Origin: a virus
Length of the DNA stretch: 64,000 bases
Strand: one strand, 5' to 3'
Virus record (IMG/VR): IMGVR_UViG_3300023174_000040
Coordinates: 186,001 to 250,000 of that record
Positions 5,502-16,200 of this stretch are shown one piece after another. The notes under the pieces are model-generated. The model did not search any database and had not been told where the DNA came from. It worked only from the letters and a program-made list of their open reading frames with translations. The stretch's first letter is position 1. Each line of letters starts with the position of its first letter. Made by a program: the position numbers and the translations under genes.

Positions 5502-8500
5502 ATGCAAACATACACCAGCAATCTTACCTCAATTCCATCTTGGCTCGCAGAATATGGTAATCAAACCGGGAAAACCATAGGTCTCAATTTTGGTTTCAAT
5601 TCCGATGGCATGTTTTTTATTGGAAATGCTGGGGATGAGAGCCCAGCTTATAGCGTAAGAACCAATTTCAACATATCTGAGCATCAGGCTTGCGAGGTGA
5701 TATTTACCGCTGATCACACTAATTTTTGCTCAGATCAAGGCATATGTTTTTACAATGATGGGCAATCTCCCAACTGGCATTGGGATCCAGATCCTTCAAG
5801 AATAGCGTTTCAAATAAATTGTCCAGTTCCACATATTTACGGCACAAACAAGTTTGTAAACAATTCTGGCGAGTATTATGGGAGTTGGGAGCCGGGCAGA
5901 GACGGCTCCGATGTTCTAGAAAGTGGCATCTATACATTTAAGGTAACATACGACCCAGCCGCCAGAACTGTTACCGCCATCACATATGAGGGAGAGAATA
6001 CTTCAGGAACCATGGTGGACACCATTGTTTTGCATGAGAAGTTGATGGATGGTGGACCATACCGAATTGGATTTGATGCCGATAGTGACGGCAGCCTTGA
6101 GCCAGGAGACCCTCCTGGCAATTCCCCTGCGTATTTCAAGAACCTCACGATAAATGTCTATGAAACAAATGGGATATCGGACGACACAGAGTTGAACAAT
6201 CAACTCAATAATCTCAAGACAGAATACGCCCAAGTCACAGATCTTGTGGAAGACCTATACCGTTTCTCAGACGATGCGGACATAGACATGGGAGAAGGCT
6301 CGCCAACAGGAGATGGAACAGACTACAATTTTAGTGAATTGGGATTTGGTAGTGAAATATGCATCCAAGACGATGGCAAAATTGTAGTCGCTGGATATTC
6401 TGGAACTAATGATTATTCAAAAAATATCAGAAGAATAGATGTTTATGGCAAAGAAGATGAATCGTTCACACCGCCAGTTTTCAATGGCCCATTAAGTAGC
6501 GTTGTTCAGATGAGTGACGGAAGGTTGGTTGTGGGCGGTTTTTTTAATAGTCTTGAAAGATTTGATGGACTATCCAACGGCACATCAATATCACAACCAA
6601 GCTGGGATCCCGATATCATATTAGATAATCAAGTCATTATCGGAGGAATGGTTTGCTTAAATCCGGACGGATCAATAAGCAAGAGAGATGGCGGAGATAT
6701 TGGCTTTGAAGATAGAGCCATAAGTGGTATTCCCATTCAAGTTTACACCATAAAATTACTGGACGATAACAGCGTTCTGGTAGGGGGGCATTTTACTCAT
6801 TATGACGATGTGGAATCCCCTTATTTGGCAAAAATAGATAGCGATGGAGTTATAGATGAAGTTTTTGCCGCCAATATTTTAGGCTTGGGATTGCTCCCGG
6901 GAGGTGGCATAAGTTTGAGCGATTCTGTATCCGCAATTGCTGTTGATGATAGTGGGAAAATACTAATTGGGGGCGGATTTGATAAAAGCATCATCAGGCT
7001 TAATGGCGATGGATCACTGGACAGTTCGTTCGATTCCGGGGACGGCTTCACCGGCCAGATGGTGAATGGGGTTTTTGCAATACTTCCATTATCAAGCGGA
7101 AAGATATTGGTTGGACATTCTGGCACAGATTATGACGGGTCTAGTTGTAACCGTGGGTTGGTAAGATTGAACAGTGACGGATCTTTGGACAACACATACG
7201 CCCCAGACCTCTACGAGTCTGAGGGCTTTGGATTTGTAGTTGCCATTGCCCAACAAGAAAATGGAAAGTTGCTTGTAGGCGGAGCCTTTGACATTTTAGA
7301 GGGAGGCAGTCTAAACAAAATAGTCCGATTGAACACTGACGGTTCTATGGATGAAAGTTTCAACAACGGTTTTGGATTTACTTCTGCGGGTTATAATTGG
7401 CCACCACAAACAAATGACATTAAGCTAGACTCGACTGGCAACATATATGTTGCAGGGAACTTCACTGACTACAACCATGCCGCAAGGTTCCAGTATGCAA
7501 AATTGGACACAAATGGGGCACTTCAAGAGTGGAGCGTTCTGCCTGCTTTCAAGCAGATGGGAATAAATGACGGCACGAACGATATGTATGACGGAGCAAA
7601 TTTTTTAAATACAAATCTCACCCAACCTTATCTTGATATAAAGTGCTATGCCAACGATAATCCTGAGGATATCGAGATCAGTGGTGGCTTAGGAGGATGT
7701 ATTTGTCCGCCTTCGTACATCTGTGGCGAGGACTGTTGTGGACCTAGATTTAGCAAGAGTGTCCCCTCCACTCATACTCAAGCATGGGATGAAGACCCAG
7801 AAGAAGACTTCTATGATCCAGCATTAGATCAATATCGATATCTTCCTATTTGTGATAGCCATGTTATGGTTGGAGATGGATATTTCGGAGATGGAAGCAG
7901 CTATTTCACAGCCATGTTTCCCGGAATGTTCGTCCTTGCGGCAAACAACATCAATATCACACAGTTCTCAATAGTTGGAAACATAGGGACAGACGGTGAT
8001 GGTGTTGATGCAGTTGACATCTATCCGATCAATGTTGGTGGATTGACTTACACTGCGTATTTTAAGACTAATTATGGCGACGGTGATCCCTCCATAAACC
8101 ACATCATAATCGTTGATGGCAATGGAGATGGAATCGATCAGTTTTACGATCCAACTTCTAGGGGTGACGAGCATTGTATCACCGGGCTTGAGGGCAAGAC
8201 AAAGCTCTTCTTTCTTTGTTTGAGTAAAGCAGATGCAGTAGCAATGACACCCTCAGAGGCAAAAGACGTTGCAACTAAATTTTTGGATGTTATAGGCTTA
8301 ATCTCTGTTTGCGATCCAATAACGACCACATATGAACTAGATTTGAGTCCGGACCATCCAGAATTATTATCTAATTATAATTACGATGGAGAAGGCAATA
8401 TGGACACTGCCATAATAATCGATCCGGTTAATGGGAAACGTAGATCTATACAGAGAACCTCTTACTTGGAACTCACTGATAATTGCGGAAACAAAAAGGT

Positions 8501-9005
8501 AGTTTCTGCTGATGATGGAAGCTCTCTTAGTGTTAGTTCCAATTTCTTTAATAATCCAAAACCAGTTAGCCAATCTATCAACTATACACAAAGTAGTTTG
8601 TATAATCCTTTGATGGTTGTTGCAACAAAGGAAACCATGATAAATGGTTCGGCCGCCGATAGTCTTGCAACAGGCACGGTTTGTGGTGGTTTCGAGTACA
8701 TTCAAATAGATCTCAATGGAGTTTATAGTGTAAGGGGAGTAGTTATTGGATGTGATTGGTTCGGACCTAATACAAGCGATCCCTTTGACACAAGCCTTCC
8801 AGGATTAATTGGAGACTGGGGTAAGGAATACACCGAGAATAAGAATGTGGAATACTCCACAGATGGTATTAATTATACATTCTTATTCAATACTGGGACT
8901 TTTGAACAACCTATTCAAACATATAATGTCAATGTTAAGGCAAGATATATAAGAATAGTTGGCATAAATGACTGTCTTAGTGTAACTGAATTTTATGCTA
9001 TATAG
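5502..9005 (+). CDS. Large multidomain adhesin/tail-fibre-like protein with delta-60 repeats
   Basis: 1167 residues. Residues about 1-225 form a lectin-like beta-sandwich (GLNFGFNSDGMFFIGNAG... GIYTFKVTYDPAARTVTAIT). Residues about 270-670 hold repeats of the delta-60 type (GKILIGGGF...RLNGDGSLDSSF; GKLLVGGAF...RLNTDGSMDESF), expected to form a beta-propeller. A Cys-rich linker (CICPPSYICGEDCC) leads to a roughly 200-residue domain shared with the paralogue at 13295. The end (VEYSTDGINYTFLF...RYIRIVGI) resembles a discoidin/F5-8C carbohydrate-binding fold. RBS AGGAGAA lies before the ATG. Most likely a receptor-binding or virion-decorating protein. Confidence 0.7.
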   Translation: MQTYTSNLTSIPSWLAEYGNQTGKTIGLNFGFNSDGMFFIGNAGDESPAYSVRTNFNISEHQACEVIFTADHTNFCSDQGICFYNDGQSPNWHWDPDPSRIAFQINCPVPHIYGTNKFVNNSGEYYGSWEPGRDGSDVLESGIYTFKVTYDPAARTVTAITYEGENTSGTMVDTIVLHEKLMDGGPYRIGFDADSDGSLEPGDPPGNSPAYFKNLTINVYETNGISDDTELNNQLNNLKTEYAQVTDLVEDLYRFSDDADIDMGEGSPTGDGTDYNFSELGFGSEICIQDDGKIVVAGYSGTNDYSKNIRRIDVYGKEDESFTPPVFNGPLSSVVQMSDGRLVVGGFFNSLERFDGLSNGTSISQPSWDPDIILDNQVIIGGMVCLNPDGSISKRDGGDIGFEDRAISGIPIQVYTIKLLDDNSVLVGGHFTHYDDVESPYLAKIDSDGVIDEVFAANILGLGLLPGGGISLSDSVSAIAVDDSGKILIGGGFDKSIIRLNGDGSLDSSFDSGDGFTGQMVNGVFAILPLSSGKILVGHSGTDYDGSSCNRGLVRLNSDGSLDNTYAPDLYESEGFGFVVAIAQQENGKLLVGGAFDILEGGSLNKIVRLNTDGSMDESFNNGFGFTSAGYNWPPQTNDIKLDSTGNIYVAGNFTDYNHAARFQYAKLDTNGALQEWSVLPAFKQMGINDGTNDMYDGANFLNTNLTQPYLDIKCYANDNPEDIEISGGLGGCICPPSYICGEDCCGPRFSKSVPSTHTQAWDEDPEEDFYDPALDQYRYLPICDSHVMVGDGYFGDGSSYFTAMFPGMFVLAANNINITQFSIVGNIGTDGDGVDAVDIYPINVGGLTYTAYFKTNYGDGDPSINHIIIVDGNGDGIDQFYDPTSRGDEHCITGLEGKTKLFFLCLSKADAVAMTPSEAKDVATKFLDVIGLISVCDPITTTYELDLSPDHPELLSNYNYDGEGNMDTAIIIDPVNGKRRSIQRTSYLELTDNCGNKKVVSADDGSSLSVSSNFFNNPKPVSQSINYTQSSLYNPLMVVATKETMINGSAADSLATGTVCGGFEYIQIDLNGVYSVRGVVIGCDWFGPNTSDPFDTSLPGLIGDWGKEYTENKNVEYSTDGINYTFLFNTGTFEQPIQTYNVNVKARYIRIVGINDCLSVTEFYAI

Positions 9006-9006
9006 C

Positions 9007-9597
9007 TTATAACCAAAGGCTAATTGGGCACCAAACCTTATTGCTCAATCCTATTTTTCTGAGACCAATATTAACCCAATTATTGCAGGTGTATATGCAA
9101 CTATACCTTAATGAAGAAGAATAGAAATCTCCTTTTTGATAATATGTTTTAAGTTTTTTAATTTTTTTAAAACTCTTAAATGAAACTAAAACATAGTTTC
9201 TCAATATTGATAATTGACTTTTATTTATTTTATACTTTTTAATTTTTTTATTTATTGGTAATTCATCAACATACTCTATTCTAATGATACTTGGGTTAAG
9301 TCCAAAAAAAGCTTTTATAAAGTTAATTGGTTTTAATTTATCCCAAGAACTTGTTTCTAAAAATATTTTACGATCTCCCCATCCGATGATTACATATTTT
9401 TTATTGGTATCAAATAATCCTTTCCAATATTTAGATTCAAAGACAAAATCTGAATGGATATTATCTTTAACGACAAATAGGTTTATATTACCTTTAACAT
9501 TCTTTAGAAAAAATGGATAACGCAATAACACAGAAAGAAAACAAAGTATAATGTATATTAAAAAAGGAGTTAAGAATAAAAGGGATATAATAATCAT
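9007..9597 (-). CDS. DUF2459 (TIGR02117-like) membrane-anchored protein
   Basis: Start taken at the ATG at 9597, which overlaps the stop of the upstream gene as ATGA; a TTG at 9615 is less likely. An N-terminal membrane anchor (IISLLFLTPFLIYIILCFLS) is followed by the conserved features of DUF2459: DNIHSDFVF, IGWGDRKIFLETSSWDKLKP, and a late TCNNWVNIGLRKIG with WCP. The family is uncharacterised; its conserved His and Cys look catalytic and the body would sit on the periplasmic side. It is the last gene of a five-gene minus-strand operon and ends one base from the stop of the 5502 adhesin. Rare in phages as far as I know. Confidence 0.7.
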   Translation of the reverse strand: MIIISLLFLTPFLIYIILCFLSVLLRYPFFLKNVKGNINLFVVKDNIHSDFVFESKYWKGLFDTNKKYVIIGWGDRKIFLETSSWDKLKPINFIKAFFGLNPSIIRIEYVDELPINKKIKKYKINKSQLSILRNYVLVSFKSFKKIKKLKTYYQKGDFYSSSLRYSCIYTCNNWVNIGLRKIGLSNKVWCPISLWL

Positions 9598-9923
9598 TTC
9601 TTTTTTGGCACCCAAAATACAAAGTCATTATCCTCATCACTCCAGCAGCACTCTATTATTCCCTTGGCTGCTAATTTAGACAATCCTGCATCCATTATCA
9701 TTCCTTGTATGTCTTCACATGCATCAAACAATCCTTCCTCATCAATTACTGGTTTGTTGTTCTTTACGCTCGATGAGTGCTCTATTATTAATCCTTTTAC
9801 TTGATTAATAGTTATGTAACTATCAATATCCTCGGTATCATCTGCTCCCATATTGCGTGCGACTATCTCTCTTATTTCTTTTGCAAACTCATCAAACTCG
9901 TTTATGATATATTTTTCTTTCAT
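9594..9923 (-). CDS. Hypothetical acidic protein (109 aa)
   Basis: Begins MKEKYIINEFDEFAKEIREI and ends FVFWVPKKK. The protein is acidic, helical, with a small Cys-containing central part (GIIECCWSDED). It sits 3 bases behind the leader-bearing ART-like gene and overlaps the DUF2459 gene by 4 bases (ATGA), so it is translated from the same RNA. No recognised family. Confidence 0.65.
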   Translation of the reverse strand: MKEKYIINEFDEFAKEIREIVARNMGADDTEDIDSYITINQVKGLIIEHSSSVKNNKPVIDEEGLFDACEDIQGMIMDAGLSKLAAKGIIECCWSDEDNDFVFWVPKKK

Positions 9924-9926
9924 TAA

Positions 9927-11213
9927 TTATTTTTTTCTTTTAATAAAAACTCTATTCTCGAGAAATTCAACAAACTTTAAAGCGTCCTCTGCTTGATATT
10001 GAGCACTAGGGTTTGAAGATGATCTAAAAACCTTTATATCATCTTTTATCTTTTCTTTAATTTTTTGTATCAAATCTTTAATGTCTTCTACTGGGTCATT
10101 AGGATCAGAAGATACCATATCAACGTAATAAAAAAACGTGTAATAAGAACCAGGAGCGTATCCTTTTTTGACTTTAAATTCTATTTTTTTAGTACTTGGA
10201 TAATAATTAATGACGAACTTTGTATTATTTTTATAATTCTTTTCTATTATTCCCGGATATTCTTTGTCATATTTAAGGCCATAAGTATTGGATATAGCTT
10301 CCATCTTGCTGTAATTATTTGATAATACAGGCTTTCTTTCATTTTTTTCTGTCTTGAGAAAACTTTTAATTTCTTGAATCACGTCGGATAAATCATTATT
10401 GTTCTCTATTACAAACTGTTTTTTGAATTCATCTTTATATCCATATATTGAAACCCAAACAGTATTAGGATGTTCTTTGGAGTTAGATAATTCTATTGTT
10501 GAATATCTATCTTTATCTCTAAGTGTTATTTCTGTTCTACCTTCACTTTGCCACCCCCTTGATTTTTTCTTAAATAATTGGTAATCAGGAAAGTTTTTAG
10601 CTATAGAATATAATATTTTATAATTACCATCATTAGTTATTAAATCTACAACTCTATACGACTTGGGGTCCAAATAAACAACTTGATTGGGTTCATTGCT
10701 ATGAATTACACCCAACCCAGGATCATATAAAACGTTATACCCAGTCTTTTTAAAGAAGCTGTTCCAGGAAGAGTTTCTGGGTAGTCCTTTTTGATTTCTT
10801 ATTCGTTCCAGAACTCCCCAAAAAAGATGACCAGGAGAATCCATGTTTGACTTATGATAAACTTCATCGCTATCTAAAAGACTTTTATCTATACCCATAT
10901 CAATCAAAAGCTTCTCAGCGGTAATCCTGTCCATGTCAAGATTTAAAACTTTAGCACTTTCGGAAGGCTCAATTAGAAACGCATAAGGGTAACTTGCAAA
11001 CATATTATTTTTAAACAAACCATGACCCAGGACATAATCTTTTGGGAAAACATAAACTCCTATTGGGTCAAAGTGGCTTGGATTTGGATTTAAACTCAAG
11101 AAGTCTGTTTTTGAAAAATGAACACCGGAGTATGGACCTTTTAACTGTTTAACTTTTTCAAATAACGCTGGTGAGGATACTTCGCTTCTTTCAAGCCACG
11201 TTTTAAAACTCAT
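9927..11213 (-). CDS. Leader-bearing protein with ADP-ribosyltransferase-like N-terminal half
   Basis: 428 residues starting MSFKTWLERSE, a variant of the phage's capsid-targeting-like leader. Residues about 25-200 (GPYSGVHFSKTDFLSLNP; IGVYVFPKDYV; GYNVLYDPGLGVIHSNEPNQ; VVYLDPKSYRVV) have the order of elements found in phage and polyvalent-protein ADP-ribosyltransferase-like domains, ending in a strand like 'vvfdp..i'. I cannot point to a proven catalytic Arg/Ser/Glu set. The C-terminal half (about 220-428) is a charged alpha/beta region of unknown type. T4 delivers the ADP-ribosyltransferase Alt with its DNA, so a packaged ART is plausible but inferred. Confidence 0.5.
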   Translation of the reverse strand: MSFKTWLERSEVSSPALFEKVKQLKGPYSGVHFSKTDFLSLNPNPSHFDPIGVYVFPKDYVLGHGLFKNNMFASYPYAFLIEPSESAKVLNLDMDRITAEKLLIDMGIDKSLLDSDEVYHKSNMDSPGHLFWGVLERIRNQKGLPRNSSWNSFFKKTGYNVLYDPGLGVIHSNEPNQVVYLDPKSYRVVDLITNDGNYKILYSIAKNFPDYQLFKKKSRGWQSEGRTEITLRDKDRYSTIELSNSKEHPNTVWVSIYGYKDEFKKQFVIENNNDLSDVIQEIKSFLKTEKNERKPVLSNNYSKMEAISNTYGLKYDKEYPGIIEKNYKNNTKFVINYYPSTKKIEFKVKKGYAPGSYYTFFYYVDMVSSDPNDPVEDIKDLIQKIKEKIKDDIKVFRSSSNPSAQYQAEDALKFVEFLENRVFIKRKK

Positions 11214-11220
11214 AAACTAT

Positions 11221-12252
11221 TTATGATACCAGTGATACAAATTCTTCAAATTTATAGTTGGAAAATTCCTTTACATATTTAATATGGACATTTATTGGAG
11301 AGTCAATCCAGCTTTTTATAAAATCTTTGAGTTCATTCTCTCTATTTCCAAGGTTTTCAGAGATTATTTGTATTTCAAGATCCTCCAGGGTGGTTTGTAT
11401 TATCTTAAACCTTTTAATTCCAAACTTCTCATAGTAATCTCTGCTGCCTATAAGGGGCCATTTTTTGTCTCCGTTTGGAAGAACAAACATATTTCTTACT
11501 CTACCGTGGATTTTTTTGATTGTTTGGAGTTTTCTGCCGCATGTGCATTCTCCAAGTTCTACATGGTCTCCATGCTTATATCTTTTTATGTAAGGATTGG
11601 TGGTAGTAGTTATTATTATTCCACCATCTTCGTCAACCTCTACAATTTGATTCTCCATCACATGCTGAACAGAGGGGTTGTCTGGGCACTGGATGCTTAT
11701 TGTTCCGCACTCCTCGCTGGAGTACATGGACCCTCCCATTTCACTTGTTCCTTTATAATCGATTAAATTTGAAATTTTTGATAAGTCTAACTGGGCGACA
11801 ATGGATGGAGCACAATGCAAGTAATGAGGATTTTTTTCCTCTAACCATTTCTGTAGTTCCGAGACAGAGGAATAGCCTATTTTAAAAGTTTTACCCTGAG
11901 TATTTTCTATGTTCCTTGGTATGCCCCATGAATTCATATCAAGAGTTTTAGAGCCCGGCCTGATAATGGCTATGTTCTTTGACACATCCCATTTTCTCCA
12001 TTTAATTTCTCTTATGTTGGTTGCTAAATACCAAATAAAATCCAATGAAGTTTTTGCAATAGTAACAGGCTCGCCGGTCGAACCAGATGTTCTTGTTCGA
12101 GACAAGTCTTTTCTCATCTCCACTTTTCTTAGATCTTCTCTGGTCATAACTTTAAAATTTTTTAAATATTCATAATTAACTTTGTGGTTCCATTGAGATT
12201 CTTCGAAAATATCAAGTAATTTTTTCACATTATCATAAATTGTTTTGTTCAC
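11221..12252 (-). CDS. CapK/phenylacetate-CoA-ligase-like adenylating enzyme
   Basis: The likely start is GTG at 12252, 4 bases after a GGAGA ribosome-binding site; the longer frame from 12300 would overlap the upstream gene by 68 bases. The 343-residue protein has the AMP-binding P-loop TSGSTGEP (residues about 55-62), a central GTSEMGGSMYSSEECG segment, and the C-terminal YKHGDHVELGECTCGRKLQTI...HGRVRN typical of the PaaK/CapK branch of the ANL superfamily. These enzymes activate a carboxylate with ATP; in CapK context they act in polysaccharide or surface-polymer synthesis. It is in an operon behind a methyltransferase-like gene. Unusual cargo for a phage. Confidence 0.72.
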   Translation of the reverse strand: MNKTIYDNVKKLLDIFEESQWNHKVNYEYLKNFKVMTREDLRKVEMRKDLSRTRTSGSTGEPVTIAKTSLDFIWYLATNIREIKWRKWDVSKNIAIIRPGSKTLDMNSWGIPRNIENTQGKTFKIGYSSVSELQKWLEEKNPHYLHCAPSIVAQLDLSKISNLIDYKGTSEMGGSMYSSEECGTISIQCPDNPSVQHVMENQIVEVDEDGGIIITTTTNPYIKRYKHGDHVELGECTCGRKLQTIKKIHGRVRNMFVLPNGDKKWPLIGSRDYYEKFGIKRFKIIQTTLEDLEIQIISENLGNRENELKDFIKSWIDSPINVHIKYVKEFSNYKFEEFVSLVS

Positions 12253-12712
12253 AGAATCTCCAAATATAAAAAGAGTATTCTTCAAATTTAATATATTCAC
12301 TAGGCTTTATAAGAAAATCATTTTCGCTTGGGAAGTGATTGGCTATCTTCATTGGTTTCAACTTATAGTTAAAACTTCTTGTTATAAATACATCAGAAAA
12401 TTTACTACACATATTTAAAACATTGTCGCAAAGTTCTTTTGTAAAATTTAATACACCATCACCAATAATATTGCTGTATTTTTTCTTATTATTAATCCAA
12501 TTACCGACTATTACAGTAGATGAATTATACCAAGGATCAATATCCATTTGATGATCACTAAACTCTATAAGTCTATGTGTGCAGCCGAGAAGTAGAGTTT
12601 TTCCAGGGATCAAATGACTTCTATATATTTTCACGTCACCATCTGAGGGCGATAATGGATGAGGCAAAGAAACAGACCAATAATTTTTATTTATTTTTTT
12701 ATTACTGCGCAC
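12233..12712 (-). CDS. Compact SAM-methyltransferase-like protein
   Basis: 159 residues from a GTG start (MRSNKKINKNYWSVS). The order LLLGCTHRLIEF (motif I-like), MDIDPWYN (acidic end of strand 2), IIGDGVLNF (motif IV-like) and FITRSF fits a small class I methyltransferase of the 'GDGSLN' type, though the glycine loop is reduced to LGCT. The length is short for the family. It is the first gene of the minus-strand operon with the CapK-like enzyme, which suggests a joint small-molecule or sugar modification. Binding of SAM is inferred. Confidence 0.5.
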   Translation of the reverse strand: MRSNKKINKNYWSVSLPHPLSPSDGDVKIYRSHLIPGKTLLLGCTHRLIEFSDHQMDIDPWYNSSTVIVGNWINNKKKYSNIIGDGVLNFTKELCDNVLNMCSKFSDVFITRSFNYKLKPMKIANHFPSENDFLIKPSEYIKFEEYSFYIWRFCEQNNL

Positions 12713-12742
12713 TAAATAACTGAGTAGATAACAGGAGAAAAA

Positions 12743-13285
12743 ATGAAATTAATTTTACCTAAAAATTGGGAGATAGTCTCAGAAATAATAAATTTTATAC
12801 CCAATAGCGTGGTTGCTGGTAGTCTGGTTGACAAAATACATTTGTCTGATAATAACTCATTTTTTGGTATATTTAAAGATATTGATTTAGAAATAGATAA
12901 GCAAGATTATCAATTATTGTTGTCTAAGTGCGGAATACCCTACGAAGAGGGAAACTTTGCATCCGAGATAAGCTATCAAGATTTGCATCTAAAATTAGTT
13001 AAATTTGATCTTCATCCTGAAGTCAAGATATATATTGGTTCATATAAGAAAATGCCAATAGACCTCTTTGTTTTAGAAAACAAGAGAGCATCTCAAGAAT
13101 CAATAATAAATGGTTTTAATATAAGGCATCAAACAGTTGAGTCTAGGCAAGAAGTAATAGACAAAATACTGAATATAGGTCCAATGAGATCCCGTAGCAA
13201 GTTAATGGAGAATCTCTGGCTTTGCCGAAAGAAAACATCGCTTTTAAATAAGAGAAAAGCTCTAAACGCCAAATTCAAGAAATAA
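12743..13285 (+). CDS. Nucleotidyltransferase-like protein (180 aa)
   Basis: Starts MKLILPKNWEIVSEI after an AGGAGAA ribosome-binding site. VVAGSLVDKIHLSDNN followed by FKDIDLEI (residues about 22-52) resembles the GS...DxD active site of polymerase-beta-type nucleotidyltransferases. The C-terminus is very basic (SRSKLMENLWLCRKKTSLLNKRK), suitable for nucleic acid binding. It precedes the second delta-60 adhesin gene by 9 bases. The GG/GS motif is not perfect, so the assignment is tentative. Confidence 0.45.
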   Translation: MKLILPKNWEIVSEIINFIPNSVVAGSLVDKIHLSDNNSFFGIFKDIDLEIDKQDYQLLLSKCGIPYEEGNFASEISYQDLHLKLVKFDLHPEVKIYIGSYKKMPIDLFVLENKRASQESIINGFNIRHQTVESRQEVIDKILNIGPMRSRSKLMENLWLCRKKTSLLNKRKALNAKFKK

Positions 13286-13294
13286 AGAGGAAAT

Positions 13295-16200
13295 ATGACA
13301 AATATAAACAAGAATTTATCCAATTTAAACTCAAAATATCACGAAATAACGAATAGCATAGATAACTTATTCTATTTTAGTGACGACCCAGCAGTCAGTG
13401 ATTTGGGATCGACAAATGTTTCATCGATATCTGTCCAATCTGATGGCAAACTAATTTTAGCAGGAGTTTTTGGAGAAGATATAAGAGGAGCGTGGGGGAC
13501 TACTTTTTTCTTTGAGCATGGGTATGGAGTTATTAGAATCAACCAAGATGGCACTGTCGATGAAACTTTTCAAGCTCCGCAATTTGGAGATTATTTTAAT
13601 TATGGAGAAGGATCCAATGGAGCCGGTGGTGGTGGACAAAGCTTATCAACGGCAATACAATCTGATGGTAAGATACTCGTAGGAGGCAATTTTGGATTCA
13701 TCGCTGCATCTGGTGACGTTGAGCATCGTAATATAGTCAGATTAAACACGGATGGATCTATAGACCAAACATTTTCAGTTTCTTTTGATTACTCAATACA
13801 TCAATTAAATATAACAGAGGATGATTCTATAATTGTAAATAGTTGGGCAGACCCTTTTAATACGCATACAAATAATTATGAAAATAATTCTGTTAGTACT
13901 CCGGTTGCTTCTGTTTGCAAAATACTCAGCGATGCAAATGCAGATGTTCCGGGCGAACTAGATCTCACATTTAATAGTAACTTTTTGGATTTATATGACT
14001 CAGGTTCAAATTATCAATTTAATACAAATAATACAGAAATAGCAAAGGTGCTAAGTAACGGGAAAATACTAATTCCAACATACTCGGAATTATTGTCAAA
14101 GACAATTTTGATTTTAATGAACTCGGATGCAAGCGATGCAGTTGAAATTGATATTTCGATCAATGCAGACGGCCCTTTTCCTGGGATTTTTTGTTTTCAC
14201 GAAGAATCTAACGGAGATGTTTTAATTGGAGGATATTTTAATTTATTAAATGGGGAAGACGGCAATTCACGCTATGATCTAATGCGTTTAAAATCTGATG
14301 GAAACGGTGGATTCCAAGGATTTGACATGGATTTTGCGCCCGGTTTTGAAATTGGAGACGGTATTGACTGGCTACCTCGTGGTGTATATGCGATAGACAC
14401 CCAAGACGATGGCAAGATATTAGTGGGCGGATTTTTTAATAATCTCCTATACGGCCAGGAATTAATTCCCAGCAGAAATATGTGTAGATTAAACACAGAT
14501 GGCACATTGGACAGTTCGTTTGCAACTTCAACTTCTTTTGATTTCGGAGTAACTCAAATTAAATATTTGGGAGACAATAGCATATGGGCTGCAGGACTGT
14601 TCTCTAAACCTAGAAGAAATATTGTAAAATTAAATCATTTAGGTGTTCCCGGCAGCTTTGGATTGCCAATAGAAGTCAACACTCTTGGAATTAAAGATGG
14701 GGGAAATGATTTATATGATTGGGGAAATTTCATTAACACTGACGTCCATCTATATGTCATCGATGAGAACGAAGAAGTTGTGCCCCCATACAGCGATTTA
14801 AAAGAAGGAGGAATATTTGGACAAGATTCCTATGAGCCTGGGGTCACTTTTTACGCCACACCCTCCACTCACACACAAGCGGCCTATCAATCTAATTATG
14901 ATTTTGATAATATTTATTATTACGATTATAAACCAACAGTATTCGACGGAGAAGTCAAAAGTGGAACAGATTATTTTGGAGAAGGAAGTAGTTATTTCAC
15001 CAATATGTATCCAGGGTTATTTGTTTTGATTGCAAGGAATGTAAACATAGGAGAGTTTTCGATAACCGGGGCCGCAGGGAATGGGAATAGATTAACATCT
15101 GCTGATGTATTCGAGGTTAATTCTCGAAATAAGAATTACTCTTGCTATCTAAAATGCACTTTTAATGCACCCACAGCAAATCCTCTTGATGATCCTTCGT
15201 TGAGCCATATAATTATAGTTCCGGGAAGTCCGGATGGAATAACTCAACTATATGATGAAACGTCAGAATTTGATGACCATTGTCTACAGGGTTTATCTGA
15301 TAGGAAGGATATTTACTATTTAATAGTAAGCCTTGGAAATAATACTGAACTTACAACAGAAAATGCTACCATAGTGGCCAAAAAATTCTTAGATGTTATC
15401 TACGATGAAGTTGAGCCAAAATCTTGTGGAAGCACAAATTGTGATACAAATATAAGATGCTTAAAACATAATAAAGATTTAAAAATAGGTTCAACTTTAA
15501 ACTCATGCGGATGCTCCACATGGAAATATGTAGATCCGGGTACCAAGTTAAAAGGATCCCTGTCATCTAGATCATCTAAAAAAGGTGCCTGGATACCCGC
15601 AATAACAGTTTGCTCACAAGTATTGTATTCGTATCCTTCTAAAGTTGTGTCTTCAACAGGTACAACCACAACAGTAGCCCCAACTACAACAACCACAACT
15701 ACAACAACCACAACTACAACAACAGTAGCCCCAACTACAACAACAGTGGCCCCAACTACAACAACCACAACTACAACAACCACAACTACAACAACCACAA
15801 CTACAACAACCACAACTACAACAACCACAACTACAACAACAGTGGCCCCAACTACAACAACCACAACTACAACAACCACAACTACAACAACAGTGGCCCC
15901 AACTACATTACAATTAACATCGTATCTAATGTGGATGAACGGATTAGACGTTGAATATCGCTCAGGTTCAGTATACAATAAATATGAGTATATGTCACGA
16001 TATGGTGGCTCATTAAGTTGGAGTATCAGTAATTTAGTAATAAATGGTCAGCAAATAGTTGGTGGAGGATCAGAATACAACAGAACAATAAATGCTGGTA
16101 GTACGGTCTACAGAGATGACGGCAACGGAGTTGGAATTGCTAACTGCGTCGATATGTTAAATGTAATCATGGATGATTTTGAATTAACAACAAGATTTGA

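Noticed and set aside
15400-15978. 192-residue open frame on the minus strand, mostly poly-Val
   Set aside because: It is the reverse reading of the Thr-codon minisatellite inside a well-supported adhesin gene; the composition is an artefact.
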